From Lysobacterales bacterium (GTDB lineage Bacteria > Pseudomonadota > Gammaproteobacteria > Xanthomonadales > Rhodanobacteraceae): a stretch of DNA of 64,000 bases. The stretch is from positions 124,001 through 188,000 of the forward strand of contig JADJHN010000003.1 of NCBI GenBank assembly GCA_016707485.1. Reading direction: 5' to 3'. Positions 44,281-51,613 of the stretch are shown piece by piece. The notes under the pieces were generated by a model. The model was not told the DNA's origin. It ran no database searches and saw only the letters and a program-made list of their open reading frames with translations. Position 1 is the first letter of the stretch. Each line of letters starts with the position of its first letter. The translations under genes and the position numbers were made by a program.

Positions 44281-45654
44281 TCAATCGATGGCGCGTACGC
44301 GGAACTTGCGGCCCTTGATCTTGCCCTCGCGCAGACGCTTGAGTGCGGTCGATGCCTGATCGCGGCGGATCGCGACATACGAGCGCGTGGCGAAGATGCC
44401 GATCTTGCCGACCGCTTCGCCGGCGATCCCGGCATCGCCGGTCAGGGCACCGAGAATGTCGCCCGGCCGCACTTTTTCCTGACGGCCGCCGTCGATGCAA
44501 AGCGTGCTCATCGTAGCCGTGATGGGTTTGCCCGCGTCGCTCATCGACGGCAGGTTCGACCAACCGATCTTCTCGCCGATACGCGACTCGATGGCCGCAA
44601 TCCGGGGCATCTCGGCAGCGGCAACCAGGCTCCAGGCCTGGCCCTTGCGCCCGGCTCGACCGGTGCGACCAATGCGATGCACGTGCACATCCGGATCCGT
44701 CGAGATTTCCCAGTTGACCACGGCCGGCAAATCCTCGATATCGAGCCCGCGGGCGGCGACGTCCGTGGCCACGAGAATCGCGCAGCTGCGATTGGCGAAG
44801 CGCATCAGCACCTCGTCGCGATCACGCTGTTCGAGATCGCCATGCAAGGCCAGCGCCGAGAATCCACGCTGGGCCAGGCCATCGGCAAGATCCTGGGTAT
44901 CGCGGCGCATGTTGCAGAAGATCAGCGTGGACTCGGGCCGATGGGTGCTCAGCAGGCGCAGCAAGGCATCGAACCGGCGCGAGCCGTCCACCTCGAAAAA
45001 CTGCTGCTCGATGCCGGGCAGCTCCGCGCCGGCATCGGTGGCGACGGCAACCGGATCGCGCTGCAGGCTGCGACTGATCGTGCGGATCTCGTCGGGAATC
45101 GTTGCCGAGAATAATAGCGTCTGCCGCGATTTCGGACTCTGCTTGAGCAGACTGGTGATCGCATCCTGGAAACCCATGTCGAGCATGCGGTCGACCTCAT
45201 CGAGGACAAACACCCGCACCGCTGCGAGCGACAGGGCACCCTGATCGATCAATTCCTGGATGCGCCCCGGCGTGCCGACGACGATATGCGGCGGGTGTGC
45301 CAGGGAGGCCAATTGCGGGCGCAAGGGAATGCCGCCACAGAGCGTCAGCAGTTTCACGTTGGGCACGAAACTGGCGAGTCGGCGGATCTCCTTGCTGACC
45401 TGATCGGCGAGTTCCCGCGTCGGGCAGAGCACGATGCCCTGTACGCTGGCCACGGCCGTATCGAGCCGTGCGATCAGACCGAGCCCGAACGCGGCGGTCT
45501 TGCCGCTGCCGGTAGGCGCCTGGGCAATGACATCCCTTTTTTCAAGAATGGGCGGCAGGCTCAATGCCTGCACGGGCGTCATTTCGGTGTACTCGAGCGC
45601 GTCGAGGGCGCTGAGCAGGGAAGGATCAATGGCGAGCGAAGTGAAGGTAGTCAT
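44281..45654 (-). CDS. dbpA: ATP-dependent RNA helicase DbpA
   Basis: A 457-residue DEAD-box helicase. Motifs: Q motif TPVQALSLPPIL, Walker A AQAPTGSGKT at 44-53, PTRELADQV, GTPGR, box II LDEVDRMLDMGF (DEVD at 152-155 in place of DEAD), SAT, and HRIGRTGRAGR. The C-terminal domain with TLCIDGGRQEKVRPGDILGA is the DbpA RNA-binding domain that recognises hairpin 92 of 23S rRNA. It acts in 50S ribosome assembly. ATG at 45654 (MTTFTSLAID) starts at the family position. Confidence 0.95.
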   Translation of the reverse strand: MTTFTSLAIDPSLLSALDALEYTEMTPVQALSLPPILEKRDVIAQAPTGSGKTAAFGLGLIARLDTAVASVQGIVLCPTRELADQVSKEIRRLASFVPNVKLLTLCGGIPLRPQLASLAHPPHIVVGTPGRIQELIDQGALSLAAVRVFVLDEVDRMLDMGFQDAITSLLKQSPKSRQTLLFSATIPDEIRTISRSLQRDPVAVATDAGAELPGIEQQFFEVDGSRRFDALLRLLSTHRPESTLIFCNMRRDTQDLADGLAQRGFSALALHGDLEQRDRDEVLMRFANRSCAILVATDVAARGLDIEDLPAVVNWEISTDPDVHVHRIGRTGRAGRKGQAWSLVAAAEMPRIAAIESRIGEKIGWSNLPSMSDAGKPITATMSTLCIDGGRQEKVRPGDILGALTGDAGIAGEAVGKIGIFATRSYVAIRRDQASTALKRLREGKIKGRKFRVRAID

Positions 45655-45798
45655 GCGCCATGATCGCACGCCGAACATGTTTGCCGCTGGCCCTTGCGAG
45701 TTGCCGGATCGGCTCCACTGTCTGCACGGCTCGCCCGGTCGCAATCAAATGCAGCGAGTCGACGGCCTTCTCCGATTCTCCCCATCCTGGAATCCACC

Positions 45799-46305
45799 AT
45801 GACCCTTTCCATGTATCAAGCCTCCGTTCCGGTCTTCGTGCGCGCGCTTGGCAATTTGTCCAACATCCTCAAGAAAGCCCAGGCGCATGCCGAGCAACAC
45901 AAGATCGACCCGTCGGTGCTGCTCGACTCACGCCTTTACCCGAACATGTTCCCGCTGAAGCGCCAGGTGCAAATCGCGGCCGACATGGTCAATGGCGGTG
46001 TCGCGCGACTTGCGGGTGTCGAGCGGCCGGTCCACGAGGACAAGGAGACCACCTTCGAACAACTGCAGCAGCGCATCCAGAAGACGATTGATTTCGCCGA
46101 ATCGATCAGGCCCGAACAGATCGATGGCAGCGAAGCCAGATCGATCAGCCTGACCATTGGTGGCAATGAACTGCAATTCCTCGGCTTGCCCTACCTGCTC
46201 GGCTTTGTCACGCCCAATGTGTATTTCCATACGGTGACCGCATACGACATCCTTCGCCACAACGGCGTCGAGCTGGGCAAGCCGGATTTCATCGGCGGCA
46301 TCTGA
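45799..46305 (+). CDS. DUF1993 family protein
   Basis: A 168-residue protein of the DUF1993 family, a predicted four-helix DinB-like bundle. Characteristic parts are MTLSMYQASVPVFVRALGNL, the middle LDSRLYPNMFPLKRQVQIAA and the C-terminal PNVYFHTVTAYDILRHNGVELGKPDFIG. The start chosen is the ATG at 45799. Function unknown. Its 3' end overlaps a weak leftward frame carrying a signal-like sequence. Confidence 0.88.
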   Translation: MTLSMYQASVPVFVRALGNLSNILKKAQAHAEQHKIDPSVLLDSRLYPNMFPLKRQVQIAADMVNGGVARLAGVERPVHEDKETTFEQLQQRIQKTIDFAESIRPEQIDGSEARSISLTIGGNELQFLGLPYLLGFVTPNVYFHTVTAYDILRHNGVELGKPDFIGGI

Positions 46306-46468
46306 ATCGAGCACCTTCGACCCTGCGGCGCGCGCGCTGCAGGGCTAGGGCAACGCTGATGACGCTGACGGCCGGCCTGGATTGCGCCGCCGCGAAGTTT
46401 GCGGTGACCAGCACCATTGCCGCGATGAGTGCACGCCCTACCCGGCGCGCTGTGTTGCCTTTGACCAT
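46289..46468 (-). other. Short frame with signal peptide, probable gene remnant
   Basis: A 59-residue frame, MVKGNTARRVGRALIAAMVL then VTANFAAAQSRPAV, that looks like a genuine signal peptide ending at AAAQ, followed by basic, non-conserved residues overlapping the DUF1993 gene end. It could be the 5' end of a lost secreted-protein gene. The rest of the 46306-46618 interval shows nothing else. Confidence 0.25.
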
Positions 46469-46618
46469 CACTGGCTGACCCTTGTTATTGAACGGTCAGA
46501 CGAGTATCCGTCGAGTCGCGCCTCAGCGAACGCCATGCGGAGCGCGATTACCGCGCCTGTCATCCCGTTTCACCATGGCCGGACACGGCAACAATCCACG
46601 CGACCAGCGTGGCTGAGT

Positions 46619-46966
46619 TCATTCAAACAAAATCGCTTCCACGCGGGCCAGCACGTCATCGACGATGCTCGGCGACACCACCTCCTTGAACCTGACTTGA
46701 CGCCCCCGCCAGTAAAGGGATTTCAACTGGTGGCAATGGACAGCCCCTTGCGTATCCGTGCCCGATCCCATCAGGGTAACAATGGTGCCTTAGGTACGCG
46801 CCGCTGCGGCCGTTCCCTGCGAAATGGGGCAGATCATTGCCAATCCCTGTTGGTTGAAGACCTTGCCACTGAGCACCAGCCCGAAATGCGGGCCTTTCAT
46901 TTCCCGCCCGGATGCGGGGTCCAATTCGAGGTGAACAATGTCCCCGCGATTCGGCACATACGCCAT
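46619..46966 (-). pseudogene. MazF/PemK-type toxin with in-frame stop
   Basis: Reading from ATG 46966 gives MAYVPNRGDIVHLELDPASG, REMKGPHFGLVLSGKVFNQQ, GLAMICPISQG, and after a TAA at codon 59 continues GTIVTLMGSGTDTQGAVHCH, QLKSLYWRGRQVRFKEVVSP and DDVLARVEAILFE. This is the full 115-residue MazF/ChpB/PemK mRNA-interferase pattern, interrupted by one nonsense codon (46792-46790) where a Tyr would fit. The catalytic fold needs the second half, so the toxin should be dead unless the stop is read through. Confidence 0.82.
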
Positions 46967-47211
46967 CCACCGCCCTCCAGGCCAACCGAAGGCGTTTCAT
47001 CCCATCCCTCGATACGTGGCAGACCCTCCGGCATTTCAGCCATCAGACTGGCCGGTTTGTAGCGGGGCCGGTTCCGCGCCTCGACCGTCATCTTCTTGCC
47101 GGCCAGGTGCAATTCGACCCGGGAACCGTCATTCAAGCCATTTTGCTCGATGAATGCCTTGGGCACGGTCATCACCAGCGATCCACCCGCTTTACGCGGA
47201 GTTTGCAGCAT
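46897..47211 (-). CDS. MazE/ChpS-like antitoxin
   Basis: AbrB/SpoVT-type antitoxin start MLQTPRKAGGSLVMTVPKAF with IEQNGLNDGSRVELHLAGKK, then the toxin-binding tail AEMPEGLPRIEGWDETPSVG. A good GGAGG site precedes the ATG at 47211. Family members end soon after this tail, just before the toxin start. Here the stop is missing and the frame continues 70 bp into the toxin gene, ending at residue 104. The pair lies between DUF1993 and DUF6164 genes. It probably still represses its own promoter. Confidence 0.8.
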   Translation of the reverse strand: MLQTPRKAGGSLVMTVPKAFIEQNGLNDGSRVELHLAGKKMTVEARNRPRYKPASLMAEMPEGLPRIEGWDETPSVGLEGGGWRMCRIAGTLFTSNWTPHPGGK

Positions 47212-47435
47212 ATAACCTCCGATCAAACACGAGTCCTACTGCAGTGTGATGCCGAGTTTTATTCCAGGAGGATATTGAGTCGCGATCCAACGCGGATTGA
47301 CTTGTCACAACCAGAATGGCCGCATCGGAATCCTCCACGCCGATCCGCGCCAGTTTGACCGGCATCGGCGTACCTGCCTCCCACACCACGGCGGTCGGTG
47401 GCTCACCCGCGACAATGCGTCGGGCCAGTGAGGCC

Positions 47436-47801
47436 TCAACCGGCAAGCAGCAATGGCCACAGGCTCAAGGCGATGAAGATCGCTATGGCGAACAGGATCA
47501 TGACCAGGCGCAGGGGTTCGCGACGCATTTGCTGCCAGAAGGATTCAACCCGGCCTTCGCGTTTCGCGGTTGCAAATTCGCTTTGAGCGCGCAGCTGGCG
47601 CTCGGCCTGGTAATTCGCCAGCAACGCTCTGGCCTGCGCAATATCGCCGTCCTGCCTGATCCAGATCGCGCCCGCGGATATGCCCCAGCGGTTGGGCTCG
47701 GTTTCATAAAACGCGATTTCATGCTGGGCAAGCAGCGCGCGGATCTCGGCGCTCTCGTCCTCGGGGACGTGGCGCAGGTTGAGAAGCAGGTGCCTGCTCA
47801 T
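47436..47801 (-). CDS. DUF6164 family protein
   Basis: A 121-residue protein: an N-terminal soluble domain (MSRHLLLNLRHVPEDESAEI, RALLAQHEIAFYETEPNRWG, ISAGAIWI) of the putative signal-transducing DUF2007/DUF6164 type, then a basic stretch and one C-terminal membrane helix (LVMILFAIAIFIALSLWPLLL). The start overlaps the stop of the MgtC-like gene (ATGA). Function unknown; coupling suggests a link to that membrane protein. Confidence 0.8.
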   Translation of the reverse strand: MSRHLLLNLRHVPEDESAEIRALLAQHEIAFYETEPNRWGISAGAIWIRQDGDIAQARALLANYQAERQLRAQSEFATAKREGRVESFWQQMRREPLRLVMILFAIAIFIALSLWPLLLAG

Positions 47802-48289
47802 TTCTCGTGCTGCCCGGTTGACGCGGCGAGTCGCATGAAACGTGGCATCAGCGCAAACACCAGCAGGGCGAAGCCCGTGCAGAGCAAGGCCGAACCCGCC
47901 TGTCCCAGACCCACGGTCATGCCGATGGCCGAGGTCATCCACAATCCGGCCGCCGTGGTCAGGCCCTTGACGCTCTCCTCGTCACGTCCCTTGAGAATGG
48001 TGCCGGCGCCAAGGAAGCCGATGCCGGTGACCATGCCCTGCATGACCCGGGTCAGGTCGCCGACCTCGACTCCGATCTGCAGCGGAATGACCATGAAAAT
48101 GGCCGAACCCAGCGCGACGAGCATGTGCGTCTTGATGCCAGCGGCCTTGCCCTTGGTTTCCCGCTCATAGCCGAGCAAGCCACCGAGAAGCGCGGCGAGC
48201 AGCAGACGCAGGGACAGGCGCGTCAGTTCCGCCATGTCCGGAATGTCGGAAAATTCGTGCGCAATGGTTGATCCGATTACTTCCCACAT
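47798..48289 (-). CDS. MgtC/SapB family membrane protein
   Basis: A 163-residue membrane protein of the MgtC/SapB family, with four to five helices. Diagnostic segments are LLLAALLGGLLGYERETKGKAAGIKTHMLVALGSA, VTGIGFLGAGTILKG and VKGLTTAAGLWMTSAIGM. ATG 48289 (MWEVIGSTIAHEF) is chosen; upstream residues read into the divergent pseudouridine synthase. It lacks the C-terminal ACT-like domain of virulence MgtC, so it is the short SapB-like form. Role in ion homeostasis is inferred only from family. Confidence 0.9.
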   Translation of the reverse strand: MWEVIGSTIAHEFSDIPDMAELTRLSLRLLLAALLGGLLGYERETKGKAAGIKTHMLVALGSAIFMVIPLQIGVEVGDLTRVMQGMVTGIGFLGAGTILKGRDEESVKGLTTAAGLWMTSAIGMTVGLGQAGSALLCTGFALLVFALMPRFMRLAASTGQHEK

Positions 48290-48332
48290 GCGGCGCGCCT
48301 CCCGGGTTCGATGCTGATTGCATAATAGCCCG

Positions 48333-49223
48333 ATGCCGATTGACGCCGAACTGCGCGCCCCGCCACTGAGCCATGCCAGCACCCTGCGCCTGCCGCCCGG
48401 CGCATGGGCGACCGTGCTCGATTGCCTGTGTGCGCATTTTCCCGGGATTGACCGCGTTGAATGGCGGGATCGTTTTGCCCGCGCGCGCGTGCTTGACGCC
48501 GCCGGCGTGCCGCTGGCCATCGACGCGGCCTATCGGAACGGCCTGACCATCCGCTACTTCCGTGAAGTTGCCGATGAACCACGCATTCCGTTCGAGGCGA
48601 GCATCATTCATGTCGACAAGGAAATCGTGATTGCCGACAAGCCGCATTTCCTCGCCGTCATGCCGGCCGGTCGCTTTGTCGAGGAAACCCTGCTGCGCCG
48701 GCTGATGCGCCAACTGGACAATCCGCATCTGGTGCCCTTGCATCGCATCGATCGCGGCACGGCGGGCCTGGTCATGTTTTCGGCGAATCCGGCGACGCGA
48801 TCCCGCTACCAGGCGTTGTTTCGCCAACAGTGCATTGAAAAAAACTACGAGGCACTTGCCCCGGCATTGCCCGAATTGTCCTTCCCGTTGCATCTTCGTT
48901 CCCGCATCGTTGGCGGGGAGCCGTTTTTTCGCATGCAGGAAGCACCTGGCGCGAGCAACAGCGAAACGCGGATCGGCGTCATCGATCGTGGCGGGCGATC
49001 CTGGCGATATGCACTGCAGCCAGTCAGCGGTCGCAAGCACCAGTTGCGCGTGCACATGGCCAGCCTCGGCGCGCCGATCCTGAATGACCCGCTCTATCCG
49101 CAACTGGCCGAGGCGGCGACGGACGATTACACCAGCCCGCTCAAATTGCTGGCGCGCTCGCTCGCCTTCGTCGATCCGCTCGACGGCCGCTCCAGGCAAT
49201 TCAAGAGCCTCCTCGACATCTGA
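48333..49223 (+). CDS. RluA-type pseudouridine synthase
   Basis: A 296-residue synthase that isomerises uridine in rRNA or tRNA. The catalytic motif is HRIDRGTAGLVMFS (Asp after HRI), preceded by IVIADKPHFLAVMPAGRFVEETLL and followed by the RluA signature QPVSGRKHQLRVHMASLGAPILNDPLYP. The N-terminal part (DRVEWRDRFARARVLDAAG) is S4-like. Position specificity cannot be assigned; the GRFVEETLL variant is typical of the RluA-like TruC/YqcB-type subgroup in Xanthomonads. ATG at 48333; a slightly earlier ATG at 48318 is possible. Confidence 0.9.
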   Translation: MPIDAELRAPPLSHASTLRLPPGAWATVLDCLCAHFPGIDRVEWRDRFARARVLDAAGVPLAIDAAYRNGLTIRYFREVADEPRIPFEASIIHVDKEIVIADKPHFLAVMPAGRFVEETLLRRLMRQLDNPHLVPLHRIDRGTAGLVMFSANPATRSRYQALFRQQCIEKNYEALAPALPELSFPLHLRSRIVGGEPFFRMQEAPGASNSETRIGVIDRGGRSWRYALQPVSGRKHQLRVHMASLGAPILNDPLYPQLAEAATDDYTSPLKLLARSLAFVDPLDGRSRQFKSLLDI

Positions 49224-49283
49224 ACCTTGTAGAATCCGCCTCTTTGCGCGGGCTGCAGAAGCCTGCGTCAGCGGAGGAAGGGC

Positions 49284-50054
49284 ATGCAACTCGAAAACGT
49301 CAAGGCCGTCATCAGCGGCGGGGTATCCGGACTCGGCCTCAGCGTCGCCGAACATGTCGTGGCGCACGGCGGCAAGGTCGCCTTGTTCGACGTCAATGAT
49401 GAAAAGGGTGCTGCCGCGGTTGCCGCACTGGGGCCGGACAAGGCCACGTTCCTGCGCACCGACGTGACCGACGAGGATGGCGTACGCGGCAACGTCGCGA
49501 AGGCACGCGATTTCCTCGGCGGACTCAATGTCGCGGTCAACTGCGCGGGCATCCTCGGTGCCGGACGCATGCTCGGTCGCGATGGCGCGATGCCGCTGAA
49601 GAATTTCGCCGGCACGATCATGGTCAACCTGGTGGGTTCGTTCAACGTGGCCAAGGCCGCCGCCGAGCTGATGCAAGACAATGATCCCGGCGACGACGGC
49701 GAACGTGGCGTCATCATCAACACTGCTTCAGTCGCCGCGTTCGAGGGCCAGATCGGCCAGGCTGCATATTCGGCATCGAAGGGCGGTGTCGTCGGCATGA
49801 CCCTGCCCATGGCCCGCGAGCTTGCCCGCTTCGGCATCCGCGTGATGACCATCGCACCGGGCATATTCTGGACGCCGATGGTCGATGGCATGCCCGCCAG
49901 CGTGCAGGAATCCCTCAGCGCCTCCATCCCGTTCCCCTCGCGCCTCGGCACCTCGAAGGAGTTCGCCGAACTCGCAGGCCACATCCTCGGCAACCGCTAC
50001 CTCAATGGCGAAACCATCCGCCTCGATGGCGCGGTGCGGTTGGCACCCAAATAG
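49284..50054 (+). CDS. SDR dehydrogenase (3-hydroxyacyl-CoA dehydrogenase type 2-like)
   Basis: A 256-residue classical short-chain dehydrogenase. NAD-binding AVISGGVSGLGLSVAEHVVA and the Asp in ALFDVND at strand beta-2 indicate NAD(H). Catalytic residues: NTASVAAFEGQIGQAAYSASKGGV (Ser, YSASK). The C-terminal IAPGIFWTPMVDGMP and NGETIRLDGAVRLAPK are typical of the HSD17B10-like hydroxyacyl-CoA dehydrogenases in isoleucine and fatty acid breakdown. A GGAAG ribosome site precedes the ATG. Monocistronic by appearance. Confidence 0.88.
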   Translation: MQLENVKAVISGGVSGLGLSVAEHVVAHGGKVALFDVNDEKGAAAVAALGPDKATFLRTDVTDEDGVRGNVAKARDFLGGLNVAVNCAGILGAGRMLGRDGAMPLKNFAGTIMVNLVGSFNVAKAAAELMQDNDPGDDGERGVIINTASVAAFEGQIGQAAYSASKGGVVGMTLPMARELARFGIRVMTIAPGIFWTPMVDGMPASVQESLSASIPFPSRLGTSKEFAELAGHILGNRYLNGETIRLDGAVRLAPK

Positions 50055-50057
50055 CCT

Positions 50058-50255
50058 GGGGCCGGGAATGGGGAATCGAGAATCGGGAACGGGCACAGCA
50101 GTTCTTGGCAAGAGCCATTCTCCGCTTACCCGAATCTGACTCTTTTCACCCTTACCTATCCCGAGGCCCTGCTCGCGCTTCGATCCATTCCCGATTCTCA
50201 TCCACGATTTCCAGCATCAATCCCATTCTCCACTCCCTATTCTCCATTCCCGGCT
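50058..50255. repeat. GGGAATGGGGAATC-type intergenic repeats, facing copies
   Basis: At 50063-50097 the plus strand carries GGGAATGGGGAATCGAGAATC-like units; at 50187-50252 the complementary form (CCCGATTCTC, CCCATTCTCC, CTATTCTCCATTCCC) appears. The two arms could fold on each other. The pattern is common between genes in Xanthomonads. The efpL leader begins inside it. Confidence 0.7.
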
Positions 50256-50263
50256 CCTCCCCC

Positions 50264-50827
50264 ATGAAAGCATCCGAAGCAAAGCGTGGCAACGTCGTTG
50301 AACATGACGGCAAGGTTTACCAGATCCGTGACATCGAGCGCAGCTCGGCACAGGGCCGCAGCGGCAATGTGACCTTCCGTTTCATCATGTACAGCGTCCC
50401 TGGCGGGGTGAAATGCGATCTCTCGCTGCGCTCGGAGGACGAGATCAAGGAAACCGAGGTGACCCGTCGCGCGGTCAGTTTTTCGTACAAGGACGGCGAC
50501 GCGTTCGTCTTCATGGACAGCGAGGATTACACCCAGTACACGCTCGATGCCGAGGTCGTCGGTGATGCCGCCGGTTACATCGTTGATGGCATCGAAGGGT
50601 GTTACATGCAGATCATCGACGATGTCCCCGTCGCCGTGCAGTTGCCGCCATCGGTGATTCTGGAAGTCATCGACACCGCGCCGGAGATGAAGGGCGCCAC
50701 CGCAACCAAGCGACCCAAACCGGCCAAACTTTCAACGGGCATCGAGATCCAGGTTCCCGAGTACGTGCGCACCGGCGAAAAGATCCACGTCAGCACCGTG
50801 ACCGGCGAGTTTGGCGGGCGTGCTTGA
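50264..50827 (+). CDS. efpL: Elongation factor P-like protein EfpL (YeiP)
   Basis: A 187-residue EF-P paralogue, three beta-barrel domains. N-terminal KIN-like domain (MKASEAKRGNVVEHDGKVYQ) with the loop IERSSAQGRSGNV, where EfpL has Arg/Gly in place of the modified Lys of EF-P. VSFSYKDGDAFVFMDSEDYTQYTL and the C-terminal KLSTGIEIQVPEYVRTGEKI are clear family segments. It helps ribosomes stalled at proline-rich motifs. The ATG at 50264 is the family start. Flanked on both sides by GGGAAT repeats. Confidence 0.92.
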   Translation: MKASEAKRGNVVEHDGKVYQIRDIERSSAQGRSGNVTFRFIMYSVPGGVKCDLSLRSEDEIKETEVTRRAVSFSYKDGDAFVFMDSEDYTQYTLDAEVVGDAAGYIVDGIEGCYMQIIDDVPVAVQLPPSVILEVIDTAPEMKGATATKRPKPAKLSTGIEIQVPEYVRTGEKIHVSTVTGEFGGRA

Positions 50828-50930
50828 AGATCGGGAATGGGGAATGGCAAGAGCAACAGGCGCTTCCCGAATCCCGGCTTTCAACCGCCGAATGGCGGGT
50901 CGTCCCGATTCCCCACTCCAACCTTGCCCT
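50828..50930. repeat. GGGAAT-type repeat after efpL
   Basis: GATCGGGAATGGGGAATGGC at 50829 onward and the inverted forms TTCCCGAATCCCGGC (50868-50882) and GATTCCCCACTCC (50909-50921). Same family as the repeat before efpL; probably forms a stem. Confidence 0.7.
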
Positions 50931-50933
50931 CGA

Positions 50934-51479
50934 CTAGCGCTCCAGCCAACGCCGGGCCATGCGTCGCAGTGACTCATCGGCATCGGAATCTGCGGCGATC
51001 GCTCCGATTTCGCGCCAGGCGAGCGCGTGTGATTCTGCGCTGACGACGAAATCCTCGCTGCCCGTGGCGCGGACCACAAAGCGCACGTCGTAATGCCAGT
51101 GCCCCGGCACTTCGGCGCGGGCGGGGATCCAGTGGCGATCCAGATCGAAGATTTCGGGTTCGACGACGAGATCCGCCAGTCCGGATTCTTCTTCGGCCTC
51201 GCGCAGGGCGACACGGCCGAGATCGACATCGCCATCGGCATGGCCACCCAGTTGCAGCCACCGATCGAGCTTGCGATGGTGGGTCAGGAGCACACGTTGT
51301 CCGTCGGCGCTGACCAGCCAGGCGGATCCGGTGAAGTGGCCACCCAGGCGTTCACGCAGGAAGGCATGCCCCCCTTCCTGCAGCAAGTCGAGGAACAGAT
51401 CCGCCGCAGCGGCTTGCGCGGGCCATGCCTGACGGCAGGCAATCAGGGCGGCGGCAAGGGGCTCCCGTTCGGGTGACAT
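50934..51479 (-). CDS. NUDIX hydrolase
   Basis: A 181-residue NUDIX protein. The Nudix box is GGHADGDVDLGRVALREAEE followed by ESGL; the REAEEESG metal-binding core is complete, while the usual first Glu of the box is replaced by Val. Such variants (LGGHADGD...) occur in a group close to ADP-ribose/dinucleoside pyrophosphatases. The N-terminal helical part (ADLFLDLLQEGGHAFLRERL) is typical. ATG at 51479 preferred over 51497. Substrate unknown. Confidence 0.85.
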   Translation of the reverse strand: MSPEREPLAAALIACRQAWPAQAAAADLFLDLLQEGGHAFLRERLGGHFTGSAWLVSADGQRVLLTHHRKLDRWLQLGGHADGDVDLGRVALREAEEESGLADLVVEPEIFDLDRHWIPARAEVPGHWHYDVRFVVRATGSEDFVVSAESHALAWREIGAIAADSDADESLRRMARRWLER

Positions 51480-51613
51480 GGCGCAAGGCATCCACAATCA
51501 AGGAGACCGATTATGGACCGCGCCCTGCCCGACTGCGGATCGGCGCTTGTACATCTGACCCTGCCGCCTGTAATGTCGCCCACTGCCATTCGCAGACCCT
51601 GGGGAAACTACAC

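Noticed and set aside
46656..47000. 114-codon minus-strand frame over the toxin locus
   Set aside because: Shifted by one base from the MazF-like frame; the family match is only in the frame with the TAA stop.
47212..47435. Open frame between antitoxin and DUF6164 genes (VVWEAGTPMPVKLARIG)
   Set aside because: It overlaps the antitoxin start and has no recognisable family; left unannotated.
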